From Xanthostigma xanthostigma (Eukaryota > Arthropoda > Insecta > Raphidioptera > Raphidiidae), in NCBI GenBank assembly GCA_963575645.1, contig OY754466.1:17896001-17960000 (forward strand): a DNA stretch of 64,000 bases. The letters run 5' to 3'. Below, piece after piece: positions 37,850-49,976 of this stretch. The translations under genes and the position numbers were made by a program. Within the stretch, counting starts at the first letter, position 1, and each line of letters begins with the position of its first letter. The notes under the pieces are model-generated. The model did not search any database. It was not told where the DNA came from and saw only the letters and a program-made list of their open reading frames with translations.

Positions 37850-39360
37850 CATGATAATGCACGTACGCTAGATGAAAAATATCCTCGCACTTGCCATTCC
37901 TGTGGAAGATAATTAGACACTAAATAATAATCTTTCTGGGATCGTCTTTAGCGTCATGATGATTACTTCCTATTTGCCAATTCCTACGGGACTCAGAGAT
38001 AGATAGGTATTAATTTATTGATAGCTGAAAACATTACCATAAACGTATGAACTTAATATAAAAGCATAGTAATATCTTCTTCTTCATCATGTCGAAGGTA
38101 AAATCGTCATAATGGTGGAGAATATTCTTGCTGATACTGTGGAATCTGGAGGTAATAATACATTGAAATATAATCTTTCTGGGACCATCTTAAGCGTGAT
38201 GATAAAGAGTTCCTACAGAAGTCAGAGATGAAAAACATAGTAGATGATATCGTCTTTTTCATCATGTCGAAGGTAAAATCGTCATAATGATGAATATATA
38301 TCATGGAATCGGGAGATAATAATAATTAATATTTCTAGAACCATCTTCAGCGTGATGATGAAGAGTACTTGCTATTCGTGCGGTAAAAAAATCGAGAGTT
38401 GTCTGCTTCATCATATCGAAGGTAACCATTCAACAATCATCGTATTGATAGATAGATAGATAGGTCTCTTTATTTTTGTATGTGATAGGTAAAAACAGCA
38501 TATAAATGCGTCATAAATATACAAAATATAATATAATTACTTACTCGATACTAAAAGGTATTCGGTACTAAAATTTATATTAAAATATTCATCCAAACTG
38601 TATATTACTTTATTTATAAGAAAGTACATATTTTATAACTGTTTTTAGCTTCACAGCCTTTAAATTCCACACATGTAAAGGTAATTTATTACAAATTTTT
38701 ACTATTGTATTAAATGGGCAGTTTAGTGTGGTTGTTAAGTTATTTTCTTTATAATTTACCTATATTTTCTTTACTTCTGGTTTGATAATTATGTATTTGA
38801 TTTCTTTTACTGAAATAGCTTTTGTTTTTTTATAAAATAATATACAGTTCAAAATATAAACACTAACAATAAGAACATTAAAATTCTTGAATAAAAGCCG
38901 GCATGACTAAAGATAGTCCTGCGAAATCTGAAAGTAGTAAGAGACAGTAAAACGATTTCAACAAGTCAAAGATAAATGTGAAGAATATTAATGTTATTTA
39001 AGCTCAATCCTGAGATAGTTAAATATAGTCAAATATAATGTCTTCTTCCTCATCTTAAGGTCACAGTGACGATAAAGCATATTTTTGCTATTACTTCAGA
39101 GATAGATGGTGTCTTCTTTATCATGTCGAAGGCAACCATCTGATAATTTAATCATTCTAATGGTCTTGTTTTTCCTGAGAATCTGGAGATAGTTAAATAT
39201 AGTAAAAGCTAAGTTCTTCATCATGCTGAAGATAATTATTAAAAAAACAACTTGACAATGATGGCTACTTGTGCTATTCCTGCGGAATCTGAGGATACGT
39301 AGACTGTTATCCAACGACTTTGACTCAAAATTCATTTGAGAGATTTCGATTAATTACTCG
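37850..39360. repeat. Degenerate tandem array around CATCATGTCGAAGGTAA
   Basis: Units of roughly 150-180 bp recur near 37930, 38080, 38250, 38400, 39105 and 39205, each with TTCATCATGTCGAAGGTAA and, in most, TCTTTCTGG(G)A(C/T)CATCTT and CTAT TCCTGCGGAATCTG phrases. A LINE fragment (38450-38900) interrupts it. Confidence 0.65.
38450..38900 (-). pseudogene. LINE 3' end inserted in tandem array
   Basis: On the minus strand a short frame reads FNTIVKICNKLPLHVWN then LKAVKLKTVIKYVLSYK and stop, resembling the LINE reverse transcriptase C-terminus (..NKLP.....L....K....). The 3' tail ends in (CTAT)n at 38452-38463. The 5' end is missing. Confidence 0.55.
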
Positions 39361-40696
39361 TATTACCATTCAAACTATTTTGTGTCTCCGGGGAGAAGCT
39401 ATATGTCGTTGTCTCTTCTTCGCGATCGAACTGCTACCGGTACTCGAGTATACCGGTTGATTATGCAAGTCTTATCCTTTCGGGTGAAGCTGAGACAATT
39501 TTTATCAAAATGGCGGAACAATTCGAAATATTAATTGTTAATTTTCAACTTAAGTATAATCATTATTCAGTGAATGATATAGTATCTCATTGATTATTTA
39601 ATCGATACGCAAGAGGGCCACAGCACGTATTAATGCGTACATGATTCGGACATCCTGTCTTATAACGTGCCCCGTTTAGTAACTATATTTTTTTACGATT
39701 CCAACTTCACAAATGGGAAATGGTACTAATTTAGATCAAAATTCACTTTTCATTTTTTTTTTTTAGTGCCTTCTCCATACTTGTCTGTCAGTACGATATC
39801 AGTGAAGCGGCAAAACGAATCGGAACCGAATTTTGATTAGCAGTACGAAGAACTATTTATAATACTTTTCATATGAAAAGTTTACATGAAAGTTTTGTAA
39901 AAAAGATTTTTTATTAAGTAGTTTTGTAGATATAAAGAAAGGGCGTTGGCCATATAGTAAATTATATTTAAATAAAATAAGTAGGTACTAAAAAGTAAAA
40001 AATAAATGATTTTGCACATTTTCAGCGAAGGCCTTCGGGAGATTGCGTCGTTGCTTTTTTGGCTCAGAACTTTCCATATTGTAATTAAGTCTACAATATG
40101 ATTAAGAAAAGTAATCAATTGACAATGATTCCGATTTTACTGTGCTTCCAGTTTGAGAATTAAAAAAAAGTCTTTTGCTTGCATGAATAATACATATTAT
40201 TATGTCAAGGATTAACGTATTTGTCATGTACTTTGAAGTACATTACATAATATTCTTTCATGTTATTCGCAAAATTTTTGTTTTTCATTGTGGGAAAGTT
40301 TTTTTCAATTACAAACTGGTTTTTTGCGCATATTGTGTGTGTGTGTTAATTAGATCAATTTACAATTTGAATATATCATTTTTTTGGTAATTCAAATTCT
40401 AAACAAATTCAAATATCGTGATGTGGTTTCATGGAAAATTTTCGTATAGTGAAAATCGATTATTTGTAGGGTTGCCACCGCTTTGGATATTACCCAAAGT
40501 CTTCGGATTTTAGAATATATGTCCGGGCGCCGGATTAACGTCATGACTCTTTATATCCCGGCCGAAATTCAGCAAGAATTAATATAATAATTAAGAATAG
40601 GAAATTGTAATTTGTACCAAATAATATCAGAGTTGGTAGAAGCTAATTTATATAAAAAATGATTATAATAATAATTTGATTATTGTCATGTCAAGC
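39361..40696. other. Unassigned stretch
   Basis: No gene seen. Confidence 0.45.
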
Positions 40697-40951
40697 CATG
40701 GTCGGATCCTGCCGATTTTGCGAGGGGTGGGAGTATTTTACACCCCGGAGGAGAAGGTCAGAATGATAAGGAATATCCCTTGTACAGCGAAAAGATTGAG
40801 AGGTTTTCCCAGAAAAAAAATGTACAGTGCCTGACACCTGCTTTTTAGGCCTTAAGTGCCTCAAAAGCACCTTAAAATATTATTTTAAATCTAATATGAC
40901 CTGTGGGAGAGAGGGGGTGGAGCTGAAGCCTCAACAGATCCGCCACTGTGT
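40697..40951. mobile_element. Possible hAT remnant
   Basis: CATGGTCGGATCCTGCCG at the left and CAGATCCGCCACTG at the right resemble degraded inverted ends of the CAGTGGCGGATC hAT type. Confidence 0.4.
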
Positions 40952-41109
40952 CAAGTAAAATTTAATAAAAGAATACTGTACTTAAAGACACTTGGTTTTA
41001 TGTAAGTTGCGTTTTTTCGACGAAATGATCGCTAAAATACAACCGTTATATCCGATAAAAGAACCCTAAAAAATATTGAAGAACGTGTATAGAAGAAAAT
41101 GCATTCTGT

Positions 41110-41545
41110 TCATCAAAAATTGGTTGTCTGTAAAGTCGGTTTACGGACGATAATTTTACGTGATAACGTATTCCGCTCGAATATCATATTTAATTATACA
41201 TAACCTAAATTTTAGTAGCTGTCAAACTATATTTTTACCGACTAATAATTTGATCAACCAAAGCAAAATACATATTTTTAAGCAATTATAAAAGACATTT
41301 AAAAGAATGTATATATATTATATATTTGTTAACAAACCGTATAATTTATCTGGCCATCTGTTAGATGTAGCTTTTGCTGGAACATCCGAAAAAAATGTTG
41401 AACGCACACTACTCTCTGACGTCACGCGAGAAGAGAGAGAGACTATCGCTTATATCGCGCTCTCGCTTGCGGAACGTTACTCTTTTTCGTGCGTGCAGCC
41501 GGTGTTTCATCAATTTATAAGACGCTATCACCTCAAAATTCATCG
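41110..41545 (+). mobile_element. Repeat family E, copy 1
   Basis: About 430 bp: AATTGGTTGTCTGTAAAGTC, ACGTGATAACGTATTCCGC, TTTATCTGGCCATCTG, CTCTGACGTCACGCGAGAAG, ending AGCCGGTGTTTCATCAATTT and GACGCTATCACCTCAAAA. Subterminal TTTTACGTGATAACGT and ACGTTATCACGTCAAAA (intact in copy 3) are inverted. Other copies: 49065-49500, 56547-57205, 58340-58892. Confidence 0.8.
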
Positions 41546-42277
41546 AAAGCATGAAAATTTCATAGTAATAACTAAATAACGTCATGGATCTTCTATTACA
41601 AGCACTCAGCTCCCAGTCGGAGTTGTTATAACGAGAATCATTATGAAAATCCCAGAATAAGCCGTTCGTATCTTTTATTTATCATTTTTAGACATCAAAT
41701 ATTTAATAAAATTCGAAGTTTAATTAATTAGTTATGGAAATTAATGTATTCAAATCTCGTGTTAGGAAGCTTATTTTAAAATATTTTTCATTCGAAAAAA
41801 CCTAAGAATGTGGAATACATTCAGTAGGTATGTTCCGTAGATAACTGAGATATAGGTAAATAGCACGCGTTAACAGAATATTAATTTTAATTGAATGCCA
41901 ACATGGATGGCTGTCGGAGTCATGAGCCATTTACTATTACAATTACACTAACATTTATTGTTATCCAAAAGCTACTCAACGTTTCATTTTGAATGACTTC
42001 ATGGGTTTTAGATTGTAAAAATATGGTTCTCTCCGCAACATTAGCGGAGATTGGGTAACAGTGAATCACTTTATTTCCTAAGTCCCGCAGTTCCAAAGTT
42101 TATGGCTAAATGATTAATCTCTGAAATTAAATCATAATATGAGTATAAAACGTTTTACGAGTGCTAAATACAGACGATGATATGAATACATATTTCAGGA
42201 CACTATGTAGAGTTCCAGGTTCATGTCCCGACAGGTAGCATTTACAATTTTTCTTATAAAGAACCTTTTTATATATA
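41546..42277. other. Unassigned stretch
   Basis: No gene seen. Confidence 0.45.
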
Positions 42278-42278
42278 C

Positions 42279-43022
42279 TAGCGGTCCCGCCCGGTTTCAT
42301 CCGGGTGCAAAAGAACGAATGGGGAAGGAAGGAAGGGACATGAGTACGCACATTCATCTTAGTTTTACCGAGATGAATGTTGTGTCCAATTTTCATAAAG
42401 ATCGGAGTTACCGGTCAAAAGTTTTTGTCGTTAAAAAGCAGTAATTATATTTTTTAGTATAGATAATAAATTTCTTTTAAATCAATAATTACTGGAATTA
42501 ATAAAATATAATAAATATTTAATTGAAAACACTGTAGGAAATTTTTTTTGTATAGGTCCCTATAGTTATAACAGTTTTCAAATGAGTTATTAATTAGATT
42601 TATTTAATTTTAATTAGTCGTAAATAAAATTAAAATAAATTTAAAAGTAGGAAAGTAATGTAGAAAATAAAAAAAAAATAAAAATCTATTCGCCCAACGT
42701 GGGGCTCGAATCTACGACCCTGATATCAAGAGTCCCGTACTCTACCGACTGAGCTATTCGGGCTTCTGATGCGGTAACCTAATATTGGTATATTTAGTTA
42801 CGGCATTTCACCTAAATAGAAGCTCATTTTTAAGATACATTTTGCAACATTTTTCATTTATGCTCCGCTCGTATTGGTCGTAGTGACATTATATAGTTAT
42901 AGCCTATAGCCTTCCTCGATAAATGGACTCTCCAAGAAAAAAAAATTTCAATTTGAACCAGTAGTTCCTGAGATTAGCGCGTTCAAACAAACAAACTCTT
43001 CAGCTTTATATATTAGTATAGA
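42279..43022 (-). mobile_element. Non-autonomous Helitron with tRNA-Lys-like core, copy 3
   Basis: Inverse orientation, A|TCTATACTAATATATAAAG (43022) to CTAG|T (42279). Its tRNA-like part (42690-42763, minus) is the best preserved: GCCCGAATAGCTCAGTCGGT, GACTCTTGATATC in the anticodon arm, and CGTTGGGCG, close to tRNA-Lys(CTT). Confidence 0.85.
42690..42763 (-). pseudogene. tRNA-Lys(CTT)-like segment in Helitron copy 3
   Basis: A box GCTCAGTCGGTAGAG and B box ATTCGAGCC are near consensus; the anticodon loop retains CTCTTGA. Acceptor halves GCCC/GGGC pair. Changes in the T stem and anticodon stem make it a pseudogene by position and repeat context. Confidence 0.75.
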
Positions 43023-43059
43023 TAATAATTATTAATAGCTATTGTTGAAGTTATTCAAA

Positions 43060-43350
43060 TTTCTAATCCGATTTGAGACGTCTTTGTGGACATCGATAGA
43101 TCGGAGAGAGTTCGGGTGTTGAGTGTGCGCCGGTCGCACAGAAGAGCGACACAGTCTGTTGTTTTGTGCGACGACGGCCGGTGACGCACGAGATACATCT
43201 CGTTGAGGAAGGTCGGGAACGGCGGTACTGCGTCTCTCCTCTGTTGTCAGCGACACTGTTACTGTATGTATATTTAAGCTGCCGCGCCGCGGGGCTATTG
43301 ACCCGGGCTCTCCCCTCTCTCTCTCTCTCTTTCTCTTGTTGCCACAACAC
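43060..43350. other. Locally GC-rich segment with (TC)n
   Basis: GC-rich compared with its surroundings (GACGACGGCCGGTGACGC, CTGCCGCGCCGCGGGG), with TATATTTAAG at 43268 and a TCTC run at 43315-43333. Several overlapping frames on both strands, none recognised. Confidence 0.5.
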
Positions 43351-44467
43351 GTGCTCGCTTTTACTATAAGTTGAACTGCATAAGACGGGCGAATTATTGA
43401 GTATGGGCGGATTCCAAAAAAGGGCAGATATTTTGAAGTTTATTATTGTGGATTATAAACGATCGACAACCAAGTTTTTGGAAATATGCCCAGTTCAAAA
43501 CGATGTGACAAAATCAACCACATTTTTCAGAGCAAAGTTTCACAGATTTATTTTGTTGGGAAACACCTGTATAGTCCTGAGAAATTAGACAAATCCCGTT
43601 CTATAATGCAGGTACACGTATACTATTTCCGAAACAAAAAAAACATTATTTCAAAATTAAATTAAATTTTAACGCAAATCATTGCAATTTTATCTTTCTA
43701 TTATGAAGTAATCGCGAAAACGCTTATGACGTCACAGCCAGTGACAGCTGACATTAGATGTTGTATTTATGGGTGTAGAGCTATTGTTCAGAGGTATGTA
43801 AAGCATGTATTTTATTTCATTTTTAGCGGCAGTCGCGTCGATGGGGACTTTTGACATTTTGTTTAGAACCGTACTATCAAGGTTCATACCAAAATCTAGT
43901 TTTCCGGGAATTTTTCTCTGAACTATGTAAGATTTTCTAAAAATCATATCTATATTATTGTGCGAACTCGCTTCCCCAATTTTAATATGACACTAAGTAA
44001 AAGGAAAAATATTTACATGGATAACGCTGGCCAAAACCAAAACAATGTACTTTGATAGTTCTGCTATGAAGATGAGAAGGTCAGTATAATATTTCCAGAA
44101 CAGTTTTGCACCCGGGTGAAACCGGGACGGGCCGCTAGTAATATTATAAAGAAGTAAAGTTTCTAAGTATGGATGTAGGAGATAATCTTCGAAACTGCTC
44201 ATCCGATTTCAAAAATGTTTTCACCAATGTTTAGAATGGACCTTCAGGATGGACATAGCCATATAGGCGTTACGTTAAAATAAAACCGCTTTTCGTGTAG
44301 ATCAGTTGTGCAACGTAAGTCGCCGAAAAATATGTTACAATCTATGCAAAATTGTGTAAATATGTACACGAGTATACAGGTCAAACGAAACGTGTTCAAA
44401 TAAGAGCAAGGTATATTTTTGTGTTATCTTGGAGAATTGCTTTTCAAGGAATGATTTATATAGCTCT
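43351..44467. other. Unassigned stretch with Helitron end fragment
   Basis: 44103-44140 is a lone Helitron 3' end: CACCCGGGTGAAACCGGG then CTAG|T. Otherwise nothing recognised. Confidence 0.55.
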
Positions 44468-44475
44468 AGAAATCA

Positions 44476-44755
44476 CAGCCCCGGATCTAAGGGGGAGCAA
44501 ACCGGGGCACTCGCCCCGGGTGGCAGTTTCAGGGGGCGCCAAAATCATGATAGAATATGGTTGAAAACCACACCCAATCTGTCCTTTTTCCGATTTACTC
44601 AATCTGCTTGTTTTCTGACGGTTTCCCGTTCACGAAAAATGCCAACTATTATATATTTGTGGGGTTTTTTAAGTAATTTATCTCAAACGCTGGAGAGAGG
44701 GGGCGCCATTATCAAGTTTCTGCCCCGGTTCGAAAAAATCCTAGATCCGGGGCTG
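44476..44755. mobile_element. hAT MITE with CAGCCCCGGATCTA ends, 280 bp
   Basis: 14-bp inverted ends CAGCCCCGGATCTA. Flanking 8-mers AGAAATCA (44468-44475) and AGAAATCT (44756-44763) match at 7 of 8. A 172-codon frame crossing it is chance. Confidence 0.88.
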
Positions 44756-44763
44756 AGAAATCT

Positions 44764-46304
44764 TATTATTCTTTGTCGCAGAGATGATTTCTATCTTTCC
44801 TTAGAAGATAGTCCAATTACGTCAATGGCCACACACACGAGCAACAATTCTTTTCCGAATGAGAGTGCATATATCGAGTGTCTGGCATGTTCTGGTAGGC
44901 CTGACGTTTTACGCAACGAGGCATATTTTTACCCGTTTGGACTTTAGAAGAATGGAAAAAAACGTGTGCTATATCTTTCACCTGACACGATATACCCAGG
45001 TGAAGCTTTATAGCTATCCTGTGCAAGGATTTTCTTCTATAGGTGCGATTTTTATTGACAATCTTGTTAGTGAATTCTCTCTCAAAGGTCAAACGAGTTC
45101 AACCGAAGCTTATTATGATTGTGTATGTTCCTGCCTACTACATATCTACGGCCAAGAGACAAAAGCACGTATGTTGAATATTTCGTTATTTTCTTTCCAA
45201 ACTTTTTTGACCTGCCGCACCATTTTCTTATAGAATGTTTTTCGACACAACCCTGAAACGTACCTTCTTTAAGCCATTCGGACCTGAATTTTATATTTTT
45301 ATATTTTTGAAGAGTGTATATATTCAGTGAAAAACTAAATTTAACAGTCACAGAATTTTGGAAAATCCTATGTCTATTGAAAATGGATAACAGGTCAAAC
45401 AAATTTATTTTTTAGGGTACCTAATCACTAGCATAAGATAAGATAATAATTTATTGCTGATCCAATAATTAAAATAGGATGCTAAATTACTTTTTAAGTA
45501 TAATTAGTAATGTTAACATCATAATATTAAAATAAATATCCGCACAAGAAAAATTACATTTCATTATGAAAACATATAAGTTGTACTAAGTACCTAATAC
45601 ATAATCAGAATGTACACTTTTACCAGCTTTGCTTGAATCCCTGACTGCGGTCAACACTTGACTCGATATTTCTACCTATACCCACATAGTATTTTTTTGT
45701 TTTGTTTGGCATGCCTTCCATCTCAGATGAGCCCCAAGCACAATGAAATGTTTATATTTGATAGGTACACTGACTGAAATTACACGCGTTAGGATAGAAT
45801 GTCCATTGAAATGACTGCCAGGACCAATGGGGTTAAGTGAACAAACAGAAAATGCAATAAAAAATTTGCTTTCTTTTATATGTCTCTATATATAGAAAAT
45901 AAATTTAAATAAATGTTCGCGTCGCTCGTGTTGTAGGAAGGTGTCTCGAGATTGTGTTCGACGGCGCAGTGTCTCTTTTCTTTACAGAGGAAAAGAGAGT
46001 CACGTACATGGATTAATAAACCGTTCTGAATTGCAGCTCAAATTTTTATGTTTTGTTTGCGCAATGTTATACCAAATAGAGTTTAAAATAATATATCTGG
46101 TATATTTTTACCTAAGTGGTTTTAACTTGAGGGCACAAATACAACGCGTACATTTGCTTATTCAGGAACTTTGAAACTTCGAAGTTCGTTCTATTGACTT
46201 GTCAAAAGGACATTTTAAAATCGATACGAAAGAAACGCAAGAGCGATTTTGAAATTTATTACTGGTTTTAACAGTTAGTAAAGTGAAATTTTAATTAATA
46301 ATTT
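44764..46304. other. Unassigned stretch
   Basis: 45436-45480 looks like a LINE tail on the minus strand (TTATCTTATCTTAT end). No gene supported. Confidence 0.4.
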
Positions 46305-46490
46305 ATGTTTAGAAGTCGTAATTATAACACAAGAACAAAAAATGCTATTTGCCTACCTCGAAGGCTACATCTGTCCCAAACTGCCCTGGATTACATGGCT
46401 AACAAATTATTCAACCGCCTGCCAGAGTCAATAGGTAGGTACAGGTTTTACCCCTAAAAATTTTTTAAAAATACTCAACATTTTCTTAAA
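46305..46490 (+). pseudogene. LINE reverse transcriptase C-terminal fragment
   Basis: The frame reads SRNYNTRTKNAICLPR then HLSQTALDYMANKLFNRLPE, matching the YNTR.K....P..R...........K.(F/Y)N.LP pattern close to the C-terminus of many insect non-LTR retrotransposon reverse transcriptases. It is broken by a stop after FYP at about 46456. Everything upstream is lost. Confidence 0.75.
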
Positions 46491-46507
46491 AAATAAAACT
46501 ATAACAT

Positions 46508-46864
46508 ACTAGCGGTCCCGCCCGGTTTCACCCGGGTGCAAAGGAACGAATGAGGGGGAGGGACATGAATATGCACGTTCATCTTATAGTTTACCGAGAT
46601 TAATGTGTCCAAATTTCATGATGATCGGAGTTACTGTTCAAAAGTTTTTGTCAGATGGACAAATTTTGAGTTACATTTTGCAACATTTTTCAATGATGCT
46701 CCGCTCCTATTGGTCGTAGCGTAGTATTATATAGCCTATAGCCAATTCCTCGATAAATGGACTATCCAACAAAAAAAAATGTTTTCAATTCGAACCAGTA
46801 GTTCCTGAGATTAGTGCGTTCAACCAACCAAACAAACTCTTCAGCTTTATATATTAGTGTAGAT
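46508..46864 (-). mobile_element. Non-autonomous Helitron, short form without tRNA core, copy 4
   Basis: A|TCTACACTAATATATAAAG (46864) to CTAG|T (46508). Flanks of the longer copies are joined directly (GACAAAAAC side to the GTTGCAAAATGTAA side), lacking the ~380-bp central part with the tRNA-like segment. Confidence 0.85.
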
Positions 46865-47397
46865 ATGAATCTGCCCATGCGATTTTCAAATAAGTCCTAT
46901 TCTGTTCTATTCTATAGAATAGAATAATAACCCATTTTGAAAAGTATACCATTACAATAATAAAAAAAAACAACATTATAGCATATATCTCTTCTGTGCA
47001 TGCGCCGATTTTCCCAGTTGTGGAATTTGAATGGTGAAATATTGTTTAGTCCAAATAGATTATACGAATCCAATAGGCACAAACAAGTATTCGTTTATCA
47101 TACACAATTTTCTTTTGCAATGTAGTGTAGGGTACCTACCAAGCCTATCGCCGTTTCCATCTATAATAATATAGATACCAACCTATAGATGTAACGTATA
47201 TATCCATAGATGTGCAGCGAACTTAGAGCTTGACAGCACGAGAATGAACGTATTATTGCGAAAGGTCACACGGGGTCATGTGCGTGCGACACACGCACTA
47301 TATTACACACAGGGTGGTTCCGTAAAACTGACCCTCTTTCCATAAAATAGCTGCTTTGCCTGCATGTATATATAAGGGTTGCGAAATGACACGTTCA
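46865..47397. other. Unassigned stretch
   Basis: No gene seen. Confidence 0.45.
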
Positions 47398-47585
47398 ACA
47401 GTAAGTTCGTTCCAAGCAGCCGTGAACGGTAACAAAACCGTACACAGTTTTGTTAGTGCGCAAGACTGTCTTGCGCAGTATCGATTTTTGAGCTAGTGCG
47501 CAAATTAGTCTTGCGCAGTGACAAGACTGTACGGTTTTATTACCGTTCGCGGCTGCTTGGAACGAACCTAGTGCTGTAAAGTTGC
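47398..47585. repeat. Inverted repeat with TTCGTTCCAAGCAGCCG arms
   Basis: GTTCGTTCCAAGCAGCCG, GAACGGTAA and AAACCGTACA are inverted across a short centre that itself repeats AGTGCGCAA..GTCTTGCGCAG. About 90-bp arms. Confidence 0.88.
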
Positions 47586-47866
47586 ATAAAGTAAAATAAA
47601 CATATAGTGGTAGCATTTTTCCAATATAAACCGGATGAGAGTTCCTACAATCTGAAGTGATCTTGCCCAAAATTGAACTCTCAATTTTTTGAAAATTACG
47701 TGAGATCAGCTATTTTAAAAGGGGTACGTGTAAAAAGTACTCTATATGTATCTCTGTCGTATATGATTATTTTACGACTTGTATGATTTTTAAAACTCGC
47801 TGGGTGCTCGTTTGTGTTACAGCAATAGAAAGTTCCACACTCAATAAATTATGACTAACTTAATTT

Positions 47867-48080
47867 GGAATAAGATTAAAATAAAAACTAATTGGTTAAC
47901 AAAATAATTCAATTATAGTAAAAAATCGTGGGTTGCCATTTACTATATTTTCATTATAACTCTAACTTTACAAATAGCTACCAATGAAATAATTGTAACA
48001 TTATCAAGCACCTCGCGCGTTTTTACTATAATTGAATTATTTTGTTAATATTTATAAAATCTTAATTTGTAGTCTCAAAA
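47867..48080. repeat. AT-rich inverted repeat
   Basis: AACAAAATAATTCAATTATA (left) is inverted at TATAATTGAATTATTTTGTT (right), with weaker outer pairing. Confidence 0.75.
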
Positions 48081-49064
48081 CGACATCAAAAGTAATTTTT
48101 TTCAAAAATTTTAAATTTTAATTTTAAAGTTAAATTTTATTTTCTGAAATAATTGTATTGTCATCGGCCCTTGACACGTGTGTAAATTTTCAAGTTAATC
48201 AGACTTCTTGAAATTGGTGAAAATTACTCTCAAAGATTCCTTTACATACATACATACAAGTCAAGCTAATATACACGTGTTGAAAATACTTAAACTGTTA
48301 TATTGCAGGACAATCTGTATTCTGTATGATACGTAGATTGCATAGATTTGAAAAAAACTTTTAAAAAACGAATAGCAACGAATATAATAATCGACGCGTC
48401 ATTTATAATACGCGCACGGATCTAAAATGTTCGGAAGTTAGTCACAAACAGCGTCGCAAAGGCACATTTTAGAGCCGTTGGGCTCCTACCACCTCTCAGC
48501 TACGTGCACGGAACGTGCGCTCGTCGTTGCCTTTGTCACTTGTCGCTTTCCTGCTTTAAAGTACAGTCGAGTACGCTATTATCAAGTTGTTATTGTTATT
48601 TTAGTTTTGTTGAGTTGCGAGTTTGTAGTATTTCAACAGACTGTACAAACGCAAGCCCGCATTCGCATCTAACTTCTGAGCCTTTTAGATTCGTGGCGCG
48701 TATTATACTTACTTCAAATCTGGCAAAATCTAATGATTATAAGGAATATTTTAGTGGGATAGGATTTCATTATCCGATTTTGCTATCGTGGGGGTCAAAG
48801 AGGTAACAGAGAGAGAGAGAGAGAGAGAGTGAAAGTGGTACAATGTCCTCGCGATACTATGACACGGGCGTAGGTATTTTAGAGTGAGGTGAGTGATGAG
48901 AGGGGGTTGAACACCCATTAACTACGGGGTTGTTTCGCTGCCTATATGTACGACCGAGGTCAATGATCCTGCGTGCAATGTAACAAGCGCATCGCGGGCG
49001 TTGCGCCTCCAGTATCTGTGTATATATATCTGCGGGAACAAACTGAACTGATGTATGTAGAAAT
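48081..49064. other. Unassigned stretch with (GA)n
   Basis: A GA run at about 48808-48829. 48430-48680 is somewhat GC-rich. No gene supported. Confidence 0.4.
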
Positions 49065-49500
49065 TTTTATTTTGACGTGATAACGTCTTATAAATTGATT
49101 AAACACCGGCTGCACGCACGAAAAAGAGTAACGTTCCGCAAGCGAGAGCGCGATATAAGCGATAGTCTCTCTCTTCTCGCGTGACGTCAGAGAGTAGTGT
49201 GCGTTCAACTTTTTTTTCGACTGTTCCAGCGAAAGCTAGATCTGACAGATGGCCAGATAAATTATACGGTTTGTTAACAAATATATAATATATATATACA
49301 TTCTTTTAAATTTCTTTTATAATTGCTTAAAAATATGTATTTTGCTTTGGTTGATCAAATTATTAGTCGGTAAAAATATAGTTTGACAGCTACTAAAATT
49401 TAGGTTATGTATTATTAAATATGATATTCGAGCGGAATACGTTATCACGTAAAAGTATCGTCCGTAAACCGACTTTACAGACAACCAATTTTTTTCTTTT
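49065..49500 (-). mobile_element. Repeat family E, copy 2
   Basis: Full-length inverse of 41110-41545, TTTTGACGTGATAACGTC to CTTTACAGACAACCAATTTT. Confidence 0.85.
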
Positions 49501-49560
49501 AACTTACCGCTACTGAAAATTTTCAAATAATAACAGAAATAAAAAAAAATGTTTGTTATA

Positions 49561-49824
49561 CCACGTTTTTAAAGCGAATTAAAAAGTATAAAATAATTTC
49601 TTTGCGGACAGATTTTTAACTTGTAGGTTTTGAAACGAGAAACGTGGGGCGCATTATTGATTTTATCTCATAAATAGATTTTTTCATTGATAGCTATAAC
49701 TCTCTACACTTCTTATATAATTGTCGCATGAGCCCCACATTTTTCGTTTCAAATACTACAAGTAAAAATCTGTCAGTACTTAAAGAAATTATTTTATACT
49801 TTTTAGTTTGCTTTAAAAACGTGG
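49561..49824. repeat. Inverted-repeat element with CCACGTTTTTAAAGC ends
   Basis: ~95-bp arms: CCACGTTTTTAAAGC, AGTATAAAATAATTTCTTT, GACAGATTTTTA, CTTGTAG, GTGGGGC, inverted on the right. MITE-like. Confidence 0.88.
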
Positions 49825-49903
49825 AATATTAAAAAAACTGTTATTATTTTTTTACTTTTTAGTAAAAAAAAAAATAAAAATACATCGTAAAAAAATAAAA
49901 ATA

Positions 49904-49976
49904 TGTCCGATGGAGGACCGAACCCGCGACCTTCGCGTTATTAGCACGACGCTCTAACCAACTGAGCCATAGATCA
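49904..49976 (-). pseudogene. tRNA-Ile(AAT)-like sequence
   Basis: On the minus strand GGCTCAGTTGGTTAGAGCG, TCGTGCTAATAACGCGA and GGTCGCGGGTTCGGTCC match tRNA-Ile(AAT) through the D, anticodon and T arms. The acceptor (TGATCTA / TCGGACA) and the T stem 3' side pair poorly. Probably a tRNA pseudogene or SINE head. Confidence 0.65.

Noticed and set aside
44429-44947. 172-codon open frame on + strand
   Set aside because: It runs through a hAT MITE with clear ends and target duplication, has no recognisable domain, and overlaps frames on the other strand.
48478-48806. Two overlapping frames of 64 and 100 codons in a GC-richer patch
   Set aside because: No domain, no splice context, and composition alone is not evidence of coding.
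49904-49976. Functional tRNA-Ile gene
   Set aside because: The acceptor and T stems pair poorly despite intact D and anticodon arms.
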